From Flavobacteriaceae bacterium UBA1903 (GTDB taxonomy: Bacteria > Bacteroidota > Bacteroidia > Flavobacteriales > Flavobacteriaceae), in the NCBI GenBank assembly GCA_002337605.1, contig DDGL01000003.1, forward strand, positions 63,063 to 127,062: a stretch of 64,000 nt of DNA. The letters are read 5' to 3'. Position 1 is the first letter of the stretch, and the number at the start of each line of letters is the position of its first letter. The position numbers and the translations under genes were made by a program. The notes under the pieces are model-generated. The model did not search any database. It saw only the letters and a program-made list of their open reading frames with translations, and had not been told where the DNA came from. Shown in pieces: positions 9,205 through 16,687 of the stretch.

Positions 9205-9894
9205 ATGAAATTCAATATTCTACTATTCACAGTATTATTTTCAGCAATTGCCTGTGCGCAGTCTTTTACTGGAAGCTTCGATCTAATTACAGCACAGATA
9301 AACTCCAATGGAAATGTTAGGAGTGATACCATCTCCTATTTTTTTACTGAAGATAAAACAGCCATCATCATGCATGCTGGAGGCAATCAACCCGATATGC
9401 GCCTGGTGTTCACTCCGGCAGACTCTACCATAGTAGGACTTTTTGAAATGAAAGGTAAAAAAAGTGGTTATATTTTAAATATGAACGACAAGCAATGGCC
9501 AGGAATGCATTATGCACTTCAGGAGTATGGCACGGGACCTCGAATTCAACTTAATTACACAGGGAATAAAAAGGAAATAAATGGCTACAGTTGTGTTGAA
9601 ACTACTTGTGAAAATGAGAAATTTGATATCAGTTTTTGGTTTGCAGAGAATATTGAAATTTCTCTAACGCAGGCATTTGCCTATCAGACTGTGGGCAGTG
9701 GTGGAGAAATGGAACCTATTGAGATGCTTTCTAAATGTGGTGTGCAAGCGCTTTCTTTGGAAACTTTATTAAAAGGTAAAGAAGGGAACCCAACCATTAA
9801 CATTACTGTAGAGAATTTTTCAGAAGAGATCATAGACACCGCTGTTTTTAGTTCCAAAGGACACAAAGTTACCGATATGCGGAAAGTACAATAA
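9205..9894 (+). CDS. secreted DUF4412-type protein
   Basis: A 229-residue protein with a signal peptide cut after about residue 18 (FSAIACAQ). The body looks like DUF4412: an early strand with KTAIIMHAG, then a KEINGYSCVETTCENEKFD segment (K-x-I-x-GY-x-C is typical) and a C-terminal tail. The family is common in Bacteroidota and its function is unknown; it may be periplasmic or exported. It follows the sensor and regulator genes on the same strand (94 nt gap), so it may be part of that unit. A second DUF4412-type gene, frameshifted, is at 26759-27618. Confidence 0.7.
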   Translation: MKFNILLFTVLFSAIACAQSFTGSFDLITAQINSNGNVRSDTISYFFTEDKTAIIMHAGGNQPDMRLVFTPADSTIVGLFEMKGKKSGYILNMNDKQWPGMHYALQEYGTGPRIQLNYTGNKKEINGYSCVETTCENEKFDISFWFAENIEISLTQAFAYQTVGSGGEMEPIEMLSKCGVQALSLETLLKGKEGNPTINITVENFSEEIIDTAVFSSKGHKVTDMRKVQ

Positions 9895-9930
9895 CAATCA
9901 TATCGGTTCGATTTCAATTTCAGCTTAATA

Positions 9931-9976
9931 AAATCGGGAGTTTTCAATCTAAACATTGAAGACTCCCGATTTTTTA
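9931..9976. terminator. strong bidirectional terminator
   Basis: An 18-bp stem, 9931-9948 with 9955-9972, with one G-U pair and a 6-nt loop. A-runs and T-runs flank it, so it can end both the plus-strand gene at 9205 and the minus-strand gene at 9989. Confidence 0.9.
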
Positions 9977-9988
9977 TAAACACTAAAA

Positions 9989-11578
9989 TTACTCATACAC
10001 ACAATCCATAGCGTGCACACCATCAAGCCCCGGCATTTGTTGCTCGGTTAACTGGGGTATACTTGCTTGTGGAAATCCTTTTAAGCGAAGCCCTTTCACT
10101 GTTACATTTCCTCCGTTCACAATTTTAATCGCATGTTCCCTCACGGTCACTTCTACACTGGCCGAAGTAAGATTGACTCCTCCTGGGTTTACCATAAATA
10201 ACTGTGGGCTGTACATATATGCGTTAGAACTATTTCTAAGGTCACCCCCTTGTTGATGTTGTAACTGTTTCCCGTTTACCAGCAATGCAGGAACTGAAGT
10301 ATTCATTGGGTTGCTATAATTGGCAGCATTGAATATCGGTTTTTGATCTGGATGTAACGTTCCCTTATTTGTCATATATAAATTCTCAACTTGACTTTGC
10401 CAATCAGGGTTCACCGTGATAGGCTCCGAGCCTATAAAAATAGCTTGGTGGGGTGTTTCGGCTTCGATCACTAGCGGTGGGAGGTTTCCGCCACTTGCAC
10501 TCACAGAAGCCTCCTGACGGTAGGTTCCATTTTTAACTACAATTTTTACGGGTTTGCCTTGCGATCGTTTCCCTTGTGCCACGGTCAAAGCCTTTTGCAT
10601 AGTGGCAAATGGACTGGATGTAGCACCAGAGTTAGCATCACTTCCGTTGGTAGCTATGTAAATTAGTTCATTTGTTTCATCTCCGGAAGTGTCGTCGTTT
10701 CCAGTTCCAGAACCTGTTCCAGTCCCTATACCTATAGTATCTAAGATGGGATCATCTGCATCTATTACATCAGCTTCTCCACAGAAACACAGTTCATCTA
10801 TAAAAACTTCGCTTCCATCTGTACTTGGATATTTCTGGACTAATTCGAGAGCTCCCATGCCATAAGGAGGCGTTACCGGAAAGCCACTTCCTACCATTTG
10901 CATCTGGATTAGTGCTTTTACGGGGGTCCTGTCAGGGAGCATTCTAAGCGGAATTCTAAAAGCGGTCCAGTCATTTGTACTTTTTGTAATGACCGAGGCA
11001 GTTTCCCCCGGCATCACACCCCCTGCAGACATATCGTTTTCAATGGCCAGGTACGGAAATATCCATAATTTATCTCCTTCTTTTAAATTAGCTTTATAAT
11101 ACCCACAAAGGGCTCCCGGCGCTTTTTCTACTGGAAAGAACATATTTTTACGCATAAAAATTTCATTCTCAGATAATGTTGCATTTTCGCAATCACCCTG
11201 ACATGTAAACAAGGATCCACTAAATGAGCTTTTGCGAAGTTGTTCTTTTATAGAGGCAGGAAGTTTTGCAAATTCTTCCGGCTTTTCCTTTTTAATCAAT
11301 TCTAGAACCGATGCATTTTTTATGCGAACCCCATGTCCAAATTTTCCAGGAGTTTTAAAGACATTACGCATATCAAATCCAACTGTGGGTGTCCCGTACT
11401 TATCGCCCATATTGGTAGTAAGCCAATTCACTGGGTCATCATTTCCTGACCAATTTTGAAAATTCCCGTTCGGAATTGGAATACAATCATCCTGAGCCTG
11501 TAAGCTCATAGGAATTCCTCCAGAAAGTACAAAGAAGATGCATAAAAGTAATGTTAATAGTGTCTGTCGTGTTTTCAT
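9989..11578 (-). CDS. secreted protein with a beta-helix (DUF1565-like) C-terminal part
   Basis: A 529-residue exported protein. It has a signal peptide (about 1-28), an N-terminal domain (30-260) that resembles carbohydrate-binding jelly rolls placed before T9SS substrates, a Gly/Thr linker (GIGTGTGSGTGNDD), and from about residue 305 the start of a right-handed beta-helix (IYIATNGSDANSG, SPFATMQKAL). Such proteins often act on polysaccharides, but no catalytic residues can be named. The chain stops soon after the helix begins (GLDGVHAMDCVYE), so it may be C-terminally shortened. Its promoter carries a copy of the TACCC-N4-GGGTA palindrome. Confidence 0.6.
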   Translation of the reverse strand: MKTRQTLLTLLLCIFFVLSGGIPMSLQAQDDCIPIPNGNFQNWSGNDDPVNWLTTNMGDKYGTPTVGFDMRNVFKTPGKFGHGVRIKNASVLELIKKEKPEEFAKLPASIKEQLRKSSFSGSLFTCQGDCENATLSENEIFMRKNMFFPVEKAPGALCGYYKANLKEGDKLWIFPYLAIENDMSAGGVMPGETASVITKSTNDWTAFRIPLRMLPDRTPVKALIQMQMVGSGFPVTPPYGMGALELVQKYPSTDGSEVFIDELCFCGEADVIDADDPILDTIGIGTGTGSGTGNDDTSGDETNELIYIATNGSDANSGATSSPFATMQKALTVAQGKRSQGKPVKIVVKNGTYRQEASVSASGGNLPPLVIEAETPHQAIFIGSEPITVNPDWQSQVENLYMTNKGTLHPDQKPIFNAANYSNPMNTSVPALLVNGKQLQHQQGGDLRNSSNAYMYSPQLFMVNPGGVNLTSASVEVTVREHAIKIVNGGNVTVKGLRLKGFPQASIPQLTEQQMPGLDGVHAMDCVYE

Positions 11579-11613
11579 TCTTTTGCTATTTAATATGAGG
11601 TTAACTGTTTAAA

Positions 11614-11659
11614 CAAAGCTAAACAACACCTAACTTCCTGTCAATTACCCAGTTGGGTA
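11614..11659 (-). promoter_or_regulatory. TACCC-N4-GGGTA operator (site 2) with full Bacteroidota promoter
   Basis: Read on the minus strand, the palindrome TACCCAACTGGGTA (11659-11646) is followed by A, TTG (11644-11642), 20 nt, and TAGCTTTG (11621-11614), a perfect TAnnTTTG. The start codon is at 11578. Site 3 has the same architecture, and the two share the flanks AAAACTACCCAAC and GGGTAATTGACA. Confidence 0.7.
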
Positions 11660-11781
11660 GTTTTCACAACTAGCATATGCATAAAAAAAACCACGTAACG
11701 GATAAGGTGTTCAACTATTTTTTTACTAAAACACAGTATCGTTTTATGAAATTTTTACCACACCATTTTATTTTGAATGCT

Positions 11782-11789
11782 TATTTTTG
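11782..11789 (+). promoter_or_regulatory. -7 element of the tpx promoter
   Basis: TATTTTTG matches TAnnTTTG and lies 24 nt before the tpx start codon. No clear TTG is found at the right distance upstream. Confidence 0.4.
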
Positions 11790-11813
11790 AAATACAACGA
11801 TATACCAACAACT

Positions 11814-12314
11814 ATGGCACAAATCACATTAGGAGGTACTCCTACCGAAACTTCAGGAAATCTACCGAAACAGCACTCAACACTTTCAAATTTCAATCTT
11901 GTTGCAAATGACCTTTCTACCAAACAACTCAGCAATTACGATGGTTACAGAAAAGTTTTAAACATCTTCCCTAGTGTAGATACAGGTGTTTGTGCAGCTT
12001 CCTCAAGAAAATTTAATGAAGAAGCCTCTGCTCTCAACAATACAAAGGTGCTTTGTATTTCACGAGATTTACCTTTTGCTCAAGCGCGTTTTTGTGCTGC
12101 CGAAGGACTGGAAAACGTAGAAATGCTAAGCGACTTTAAAGATGGAACCTTCGGGAAGGATAATGGCCTTGAAATTACCAGGGGTGCTTTTGAAGGATTA
12201 CACTCCCGTGTTGTGATGGTGCTCGATGAAGATAATAAGATACTACATACCGAGCAAGTACCAGAGATTGGGGAGGAACCGGACTATGCTTCAGCTTTAA
12301 AAGCATTACAGTAA
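11814..12314 (+). CDS. tpx: thiol peroxidase (atypical 2-Cys peroxiredoxin)
   Basis: A 166-residue Tpx enzyme that reduces peroxides with thioredoxin. The start is the ATG at 11814 (MAQITLGGTP), the usual Tpx N-terminus; the frame is open to a TTG further up. The peroxidatic cysteine is in SVDTGVCAASSRKFN and the resolving cysteine in ARFCAAEG, after the conserved CISRDLPFAQ. The stop overlaps the start of dgkA (TAATG), which implies one transcript with coupled translation. Confidence 0.95.
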   Translation: MAQITLGGTPTETSGNLPKQHSTLSNFNLVANDLSTKQLSNYDGYRKVLNIFPSVDTGVCAASSRKFNEEASALNNTKVLCISRDLPFAQARFCAAEGLENVEMLSDFKDGTFGKDNGLEITRGAFEGLHSRVVMVLDEDNKILHTEQVPEIGEEPDYASALKALQ

Positions 12315-12673
12315 TGTGGAATACATTTTTAGGGAAGCGCCTTATGGGCTTTAAATATGCTGCTAAAGGAGCTTTTATGCTGTTAAAAAATGAAGCCAGC
12401 ATACAAGTTCAGTCTGTTATAGCGCTTATTATGATAGCCGCAGGGTTTTACTTTGAAATTTCTGCAACCGAATGGTTAGCACAGATGTTGGCTATTGGTC
12501 TCGTCCTTAGCATCGAGGGTTTAAACACTGCCGCAGAAGAGATCGCTAATTTTGTACACCCGGATTTCCACAATAAAATTGGGTATATCAAAGACGTAGC
12601 CGCCGGAGCAGTTTTTTTTGCTGCTGGGGTAGCGGTAATTATAGGTTGTATTATATATATTCCGAAATTTTAA
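12314..12673 (+). CDS. dgkA: diacylglycerol kinase, DgkA family
   Basis: A small inner-membrane kinase of 119 residues with three hydrophobic helices. It phosphorylates diacylglycerol or undecaprenol and recycles membrane lipid intermediates. The family signature is clear in LKNEASIQVQ and in the motif EGLNTAAEEIANF followed by IGYIKDVAAGAV. It overlaps the tpx stop. In many Flavobacteriaceae this gene is followed directly by ftsK; here a four-gene operon lies between them. Confidence 0.95.
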   Translation: MWNTFLGKRLMGFKYAAKGAFMLLKNEASIQVQSVIALIMIAAGFYFEISATEWLAQMLAIGLVLSIEGLNTAAEEIANFVHPDFHNKIGYIKDVAAGAVFFAAGVAVIIGCIIYIPKF

Positions 12674-12828
12674 AAGAAGTTTATTAAAATCTACAAGGTT
12701 GCCACCACACCTTCCAATTAAAACCTTGACGGGTACAATTGTGATTCTTACAGTTCTATCTTCGTTTTTCTACTTTATACTTTTTATTTCCTCAGCGTTT
12801 GTCGCTTAAAACGTTCCATCACAAAAAC

Positions 12829-12874
12829 TACCCAACCGGGTAATTGACACGCTAACTCATTGGTTGTAAGTTTA
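12829..12874 (+). promoter_or_regulatory. TACCC-N4-GGGTA operator (site 3) with Bacteroidota promoter
   Basis: TACCCAACCGGGTA at 12829-12842 is followed by A, TTG (12844-12846), 20 nt and TAAGTTTA (12867-12874), seven of eight bases as in TAnnTTTG context. The spacing is identical to site 2. The VWA gene starts at 12935, leaving a leader of roughly 55 nt. Confidence 0.7.
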
Positions 12875-12934
12875 TTCCTAATTAACTTTTTGTTGTAACT
12901 TGAAGTTTAGTTACCGCAACTAATACCCATTCAG

Positions 12935-14344
12935 ATGAAAAAGCTATTCCTTTTTGCAGGTGTACTTTTAGGTACGCTTTCAATTTTCGCACAGACCAGA
13001 CAAGCTCCGGAAGTCCCCTCCCCTATTATTTTTATTTATGACGCCAGTGGCTCTATGTGGGGCCAACTAGAGGGAAAAACCAAAATGGAAATCGCCTCCT
13101 CGGTACTTTCAACCTCTATAAACGATTTTGCTGAAAATCAAAAAATAAGCTTAGTTGCCTACGGACACCGTAAAAAAGGCGATTGTCGCGATGTGGAAAC
13201 GTTGGTACCTATTTCAAATACTTCCAAAAGTAAGGTGGCATCTGCAGTAAAGAGCATTAAACCATTAGGGATGACGCCATTGGCATATTCGGCAGAAACT
13301 GTTATTTCACAATTACGCACTTCAAAAGAAAAAGCAACCATTGTCCTTATTACAGATGGTATTGAATCATGTGATGGGGATATCTGTAAGGTAGTTTCAG
13401 CAGCCAAAAAAGAAGGAATTGATTTCAAACTACACATTGTAGGTTTCGGCTTAAAAGAAAGCGAAACTGAACAGTTAAAATGTGCGGCAAAAGCAGGCGA
13501 TGGCAACTATTATGACGCAGCAGATGCCAGTGGACTGGGGGATGCGATGACTCTGGTAGCGTCAGAAACTGTGGACAAACCCGATGGTAATCACGGAGTG
13601 TATGCTACTATGAACGGTGAGCCTATTGATGCCTATGTAAGGGTCTATAAGGCGGGTACCGATAACGAAGCCGGATATAGCAGAACATATAGAGATACAT
13701 CCTATATATACCTACCACAGGAATCCTATGACATCGTGGTAAGGCCACTAGAAAACTCTAAGGTGGAACCAATTACACTTAAGGGAGTTACCACTTCCAA
13801 TGACAAGCAAACCTATAGTATTGTTAGTTTCGATGGTGGGACATTTGCTGTTACCACCACCAACAATGGCGAAGGATGGGATAGCACATTAAAAATCAGG
13901 GATGCCAACGGCAAGGTGGTGAACGGTGCACGTACCTACGGAAAAACCAAGGAAATTGAATTAAACGCCGGAACCTATAGCATAGATATCCAGGCCCTTG
14001 TGATGAAAGGGTTACATACCACCACCACTATAAAAGATCAAGTGATTGTTGGAGGGCAAACAACAAGTGTAGCGTATAACTTTGAAACGGGTAAAGCAAG
14101 TATTGCAGGTACCTATAATGGTGAGCAATTTGACGTTAGCGTAAAGATTAAAGATGCTGCAACTGACGAACTTGTTTATGGAGGAAGAACCTATAAGAAA
14201 TACAGGGATGTGATTTTAAATCCTGGTACGTATAACGTGACCCTGGTAGAGGTTGGCGTGTACAACAGTTCTGCAAAAAGTGCTCAGTTTACTATGGAGG
14301 TTAAAAAAGGTGAAACAGTAACTGTATCAAAAGAAATCAAGTGA
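12935..14344 (+). CDS. secreted von Willebrand factor A domain protein with repeat modules
   Basis: A 469-residue exported protein with a signal peptide (1-20, ending IFAQ). The VWA domain (about 28-205) has a complete metal-binding MIDAS: DASGS at 36-40, a threonine in GMTPLAYSAE and an aspartate in LITDGIESCDGD. After it come three related modules of about 75-90 residues, each with a TLKI/VRV..-RTYxxx-xxLxxGTY pattern (RTYRDTSYIYLPQESYDI, RTYGKTKEIELNAGTYSI, RTYKKYRDVILNPGTYNV). The protein probably binds a partner outside the cell membrane. Its stop overlaps the next start (ATGA), so the two are translationally coupled. The promoter carries a palindrome shared with the kinase gene. Confidence 0.85.
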   Translation: MKKLFLFAGVLLGTLSIFAQTRQAPEVPSPIIFIYDASGSMWGQLEGKTKMEIASSVLSTSINDFAENQKISLVAYGHRKKGDCRDVETLVPISNTSKSKVASAVKSIKPLGMTPLAYSAETVISQLRTSKEKATIVLITDGIESCDGDICKVVSAAKKEGIDFKLHIVGFGLKESETEQLKCAAKAGDGNYYDAADASGLGDAMTLVASETVDKPDGNHGVYATMNGEPIDAYVRVYKAGTDNEAGYSRTYRDTSYIYLPQESYDIVVRPLENSKVEPITLKGVTTSNDKQTYSIVSFDGGTFAVTTTNNGEGWDSTLKIRDANGKVVNGARTYGKTKEIELNAGTYSIDIQALVMKGLHTTTTIKDQVIVGGQTTSVAYNFETGKASIAGTYNGEQFDVSVKIKDAATDELVYGGRTYKKYRDVILNPGTYNVTLVEVGVYNSSAKSAQFTMEVKKGETVTVSKEIK

Positions 14345-14988
14345 TGAGGCTCCCTAGAAATAACCTCATAGGCATCCTTAGTTTTCTAGTGTACTTTGGA
14401 GTGCAAACTATGTTTGCACAGGAAAGCCAGTTAGGTGAAGGTTTTTTTTCTCCCAAAACAGACGAGCTAGAAACCCTCTACCTCTATGATGTTCCTAATA
14501 GTAGAGTTGGCAGCCAGGAGCAACCTACAGACAGTATCACATTTATAAAGCGCCACGCAACTCATGTAGATGGGATTGGATATGCTCCAGAAGGTTTTGC
14601 TCCTTTTGCTGAAAAACTGGATTATGGAGTATTCATCCTTAAAGTAAAACGTCTGGGAAGGGACTACCATGAAATTGTTATAAACGAAGACACTGGGGAA
14701 ACTGCTTATGTGAGTCAATGGCAAGGAGATTTTATGACGTGGAGCGAGTTTTTCTTGAATTGCCACTCCGTTGAATTTATAGACATAAACCAAAAAGTAT
14801 TCGATCACCCAATGATAAAATCGGCTGGACGGATTGTAGATCCTGCCAATTTCAGACCTCGTTATATCATGGGCGATTGGATGGAAGTTGAAATCCTGGC
14901 AAGCGATTATAGTACGGTAAAAGGAAAAGGCTGGATTCGCTGGAAAAAAGACGGGAAACTACTCATAAATTATAATCTGTTTTCCTGA
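14344..14988 (+). CDS. secreted protein of unknown function, paralogue of the C-terminal half of the gene at 15108
   Basis: A 214-residue protein, start at the ATG at 14344 that overlaps the VWA stop; a GTG one codon earlier is less likely. Signal peptide to about residue 26 (TMFAQ). I do not recognise a named family. It shares a pattern with the gene at 15108: LDYGVFILKV, a following VNxxTGxxAY stretch, W-x-x-F-L, and the C-terminal KGKGWIRWKKDGKLLI. It is the second gene of the VWA operon and so probably acts with the VWA protein in the envelope. Confidence 0.75.
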   Translation: MRLPRNNLIGILSFLVYFGVQTMFAQESQLGEGFFSPKTDELETLYLYDVPNSRVGSQEQPTDSITFIKRHATHVDGIGYAPEGFAPFAEKLDYGVFILKVKRLGRDYHEIVINEDTGETAYVSQWQGDFMTWSEFFLNCHSVEFIDINQKVFDHPMIKSAGRIVDPANFRPRYIMGDWMEVEILASDYSTVKGKGWIRWKKDGKLLINYNLFS

Positions 14989-15041
14989 GAAACTAGTGTG
15001 GAGCCTAAAGAATCCGTAATAAAAAAAATAAACAAGTTCAC

Positions 15042-15102
15042 CCTAATGCCTAATGCCTAATGCCTAATGCCTAATGCCTAATGCCTAATGCCTAATGCCT
15101 AA
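15042..15102. repeat. heptanucleotide tandem repeat (CCTAATG), 8 full copies plus 5 nt
   Basis: Eight perfect CCTAATG units from 15042 to 15097 and a partial CCTAA to 15102. It ends 5 nt before the ATG at 15108 and so occupies the place of the ribosome-binding region. Every unit holds TAATG, an overlapping stop and start. The unit length is not a multiple of three, and short reading frames MPNA-stop occur along it. Copy number may vary by slippage. Confidence 0.95.
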
Positions 15103-15107
15103 AAATT

Positions 15108-16112
15108 ATGAAAAACTTCTTTAAACCCGCCCGAATTGGATTTTACCTACTCATGCTCATTAGCTTTTTTCTAATTGGCTTGCACTTTGCCGGTTTCATA
15201 GATGCAGGAAAAGGACAAGGATTGGCAGGAGGTGCTATTGTGTTAGGATATGGTATTATGTTTGCCGGCATTGCATTTGTGGCGTCATTTTTTATTGCTC
15301 ATTTCCTGGAAATTTCAAAGATTAAAATTATTAACTGGGTACTATTACTATTAGTTCTAGGCATCTTGGGGTATACATATTATGAATTTAAAAAACAGGA
15401 TACGTTACAGAAAGAAAGAAATGCTCCATATCAGAATAAAAATACCACGCCTACGGAAACTACGGAACCGGTTTCAGCTAATTTAATACTGCGTCTTAAC
15501 AATAATAAAACTCCTGAAAATAGTGTTGAAAACTCTTCAGCAGCGGATCACCCATTAGGTATAGGCTTCTTTAAGCATAATTTTTTTGAGTACCCTACCC
15601 TTCATTTCTACGGCGGAATAACCCTGGAAAAAGGAGTTATGGAGCACCTGCCACAAGATAGTCTGGTGATGGGCAGGGATCAGTTTGGCGACTTTTCCTC
15701 TACTTATGCTCCCCCCTATCTACTTCCAGAATATATGAAACTGGATTATGGAATTTTTTACTTTAAAGCGCTAGGAATAAGTCACGATTTTATAAAAGTT
15801 GAAGTTAACAAACAAAACGGTCAGGCTGCCTATCTCAATACCAACCAAGGGGAATTACTACATTGGCCAGCATTTCTACTAACTGTAAATACGGTTAAAC
15901 TTATAGAAAACACTGAACAAACCGTAAAAATTAAACCCCTGGATAACGCGGGAGAAGTAACTCAAAAATACACCTTTTTAAAACCCATTCTAGTACAAGA
16001 GCAATGGATGCAGGTGTTACTAACAGATCAGAGCTTTAAAACAATTGGTAAAGGGTGGATACGATGGCAACGTGATGGAAAGCTACTTATCTCCTTCTCC
16101 TACCTTAGTTAG
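15108..16112 (+). CDS. membrane-anchored protein of unknown function, paralogue of the gene at 14344
   Basis: A 334-residue protein with three hydrophobic helices at about 10-30, 38-66 and 75-95, a charged linker with many Asn/Thr, and a C-terminal soluble domain (about 150-334). That domain is related to the protein at 14344: shared LDYGIFYFKA, VNKQNGQAAYL, W-x-x-F-L-L and KGWIRWQRDGKLLI. One copy is secreted and the other membrane-tethered. The start codon lies 5 nt after the CCTAATG repeat, so its expression may depend on repeat length. No family name recognised. Confidence 0.75.
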   Translation: MKNFFKPARIGFYLLMLISFFLIGLHFAGFIDAGKGQGLAGGAIVLGYGIMFAGIAFVASFFIAHFLEISKIKIINWVLLLLVLGILGYTYYEFKKQDTLQKERNAPYQNKNTTPTETTEPVSANLILRLNNNKTPENSVENSSAADHPLGIGFFKHNFFEYPTLHFYGGITLEKGVMEHLPQDSLVMGRDQFGDFSSTYAPPYLLPEYMKLDYGIFYFKALGISHDFIKVEVNKQNGQAAYLNTNQGELLHWPAFLLTVNTVKLIENTEQTVKIKPLDNAGEVTQKYTFLKPILVQEQWMQVLLTDQSFKTIGKGWIRWQRDGKLLISFSYLS

Positions 16113-16148
16113 CAAATTATTGTTACATTTAGAGAACCAATGTTAGCT

Positions 16149-16595
16149 ATGAAAAAATGGTTTCTTGCTTTATCTGTTTCTTTTTGCCTGAGCAGTTGCT
16201 CCTATCTTACCAACTTTTATATTTTTAATACTACGGAAGAAGCTATTACCATCACCTACAAAGCGAAAAATACTGAAGTATATACTCCTTTTGTTACCGC
16301 TCCCAAGATTTTTAATTTTAAAAATTTAAAGACTATTCAAGAAAAAGAACTCCCGAACGCTTTTATAAAAGTTAAAGATTCTTTTACAATTGTTGCTATC
16401 CTGCAACCAAAACAAGCCCTGTGGATTGGGCTGGACAGAAGCTTTATACTGAAAAATGATCGCCACAAGCTCAAACAGAATTTAAACTATGTATCAATTA
16501 CTGGAAACCTGCCCCCCAAACACTATACGGCAGAAGAGATTTTACCTGAGTTTAAAGAAATCACCTATAAAATTGTTGGAATAGAAGTTGAATAA
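16149..16595 (+). CDS. small putative lipoprotein, last gene of the VWA operon
   Basis: A protein of 148 residues from the ATG at 16149 (MKKWFLALSVSFCLSSC); an ATG three codons earlier (16140) is also possible. The lipobox LSSC marks it as a lipoprotein. The rest shows beta-strand-rich segments with no family I recognise. It is 36 nt downstream of the previous gene and probably on the same transcript. Function unknown; an envelope role is inferred from location. Confidence 0.65.
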   Translation: MKKWFLALSVSFCLSSCSYLTNFYIFNTTEEAITITYKAKNTEVYTPFVTAPKIFNFKNLKTIQEKELPNAFIKVKDSFTIVAILQPKQALWIGLDRSFILKNDRHKLKQNLNYVSITGNLPPKHYTAEEILPEFKEITYKIVGIEVE

Positions 16596-16660
16596 CTTCT
16601 CCAAAATTTCAATACGATCAATTTATCCCTTCCAAAATTTTTATGTAGTTTGTAACGTTG

Positions 16661-16668
16661 TATTTTTG
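16661..16668 (+). promoter_or_regulatory. -7 element of the ftsK promoter
   Basis: TATTTTTG, a full match to TAnnTTTG, lies 19 nt before the ftsK start codon. The -33 region is only weakly like the consensus. Confidence 0.45.
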
Positions 16669-16687
16669 CACAACGACACTAGCATTT

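Noticed and set aside
15042..15102. The CCTAATG series as a CRISPR array
   Set aside because: The units are 7 nt without spacers; it is a simple tandem repeat.
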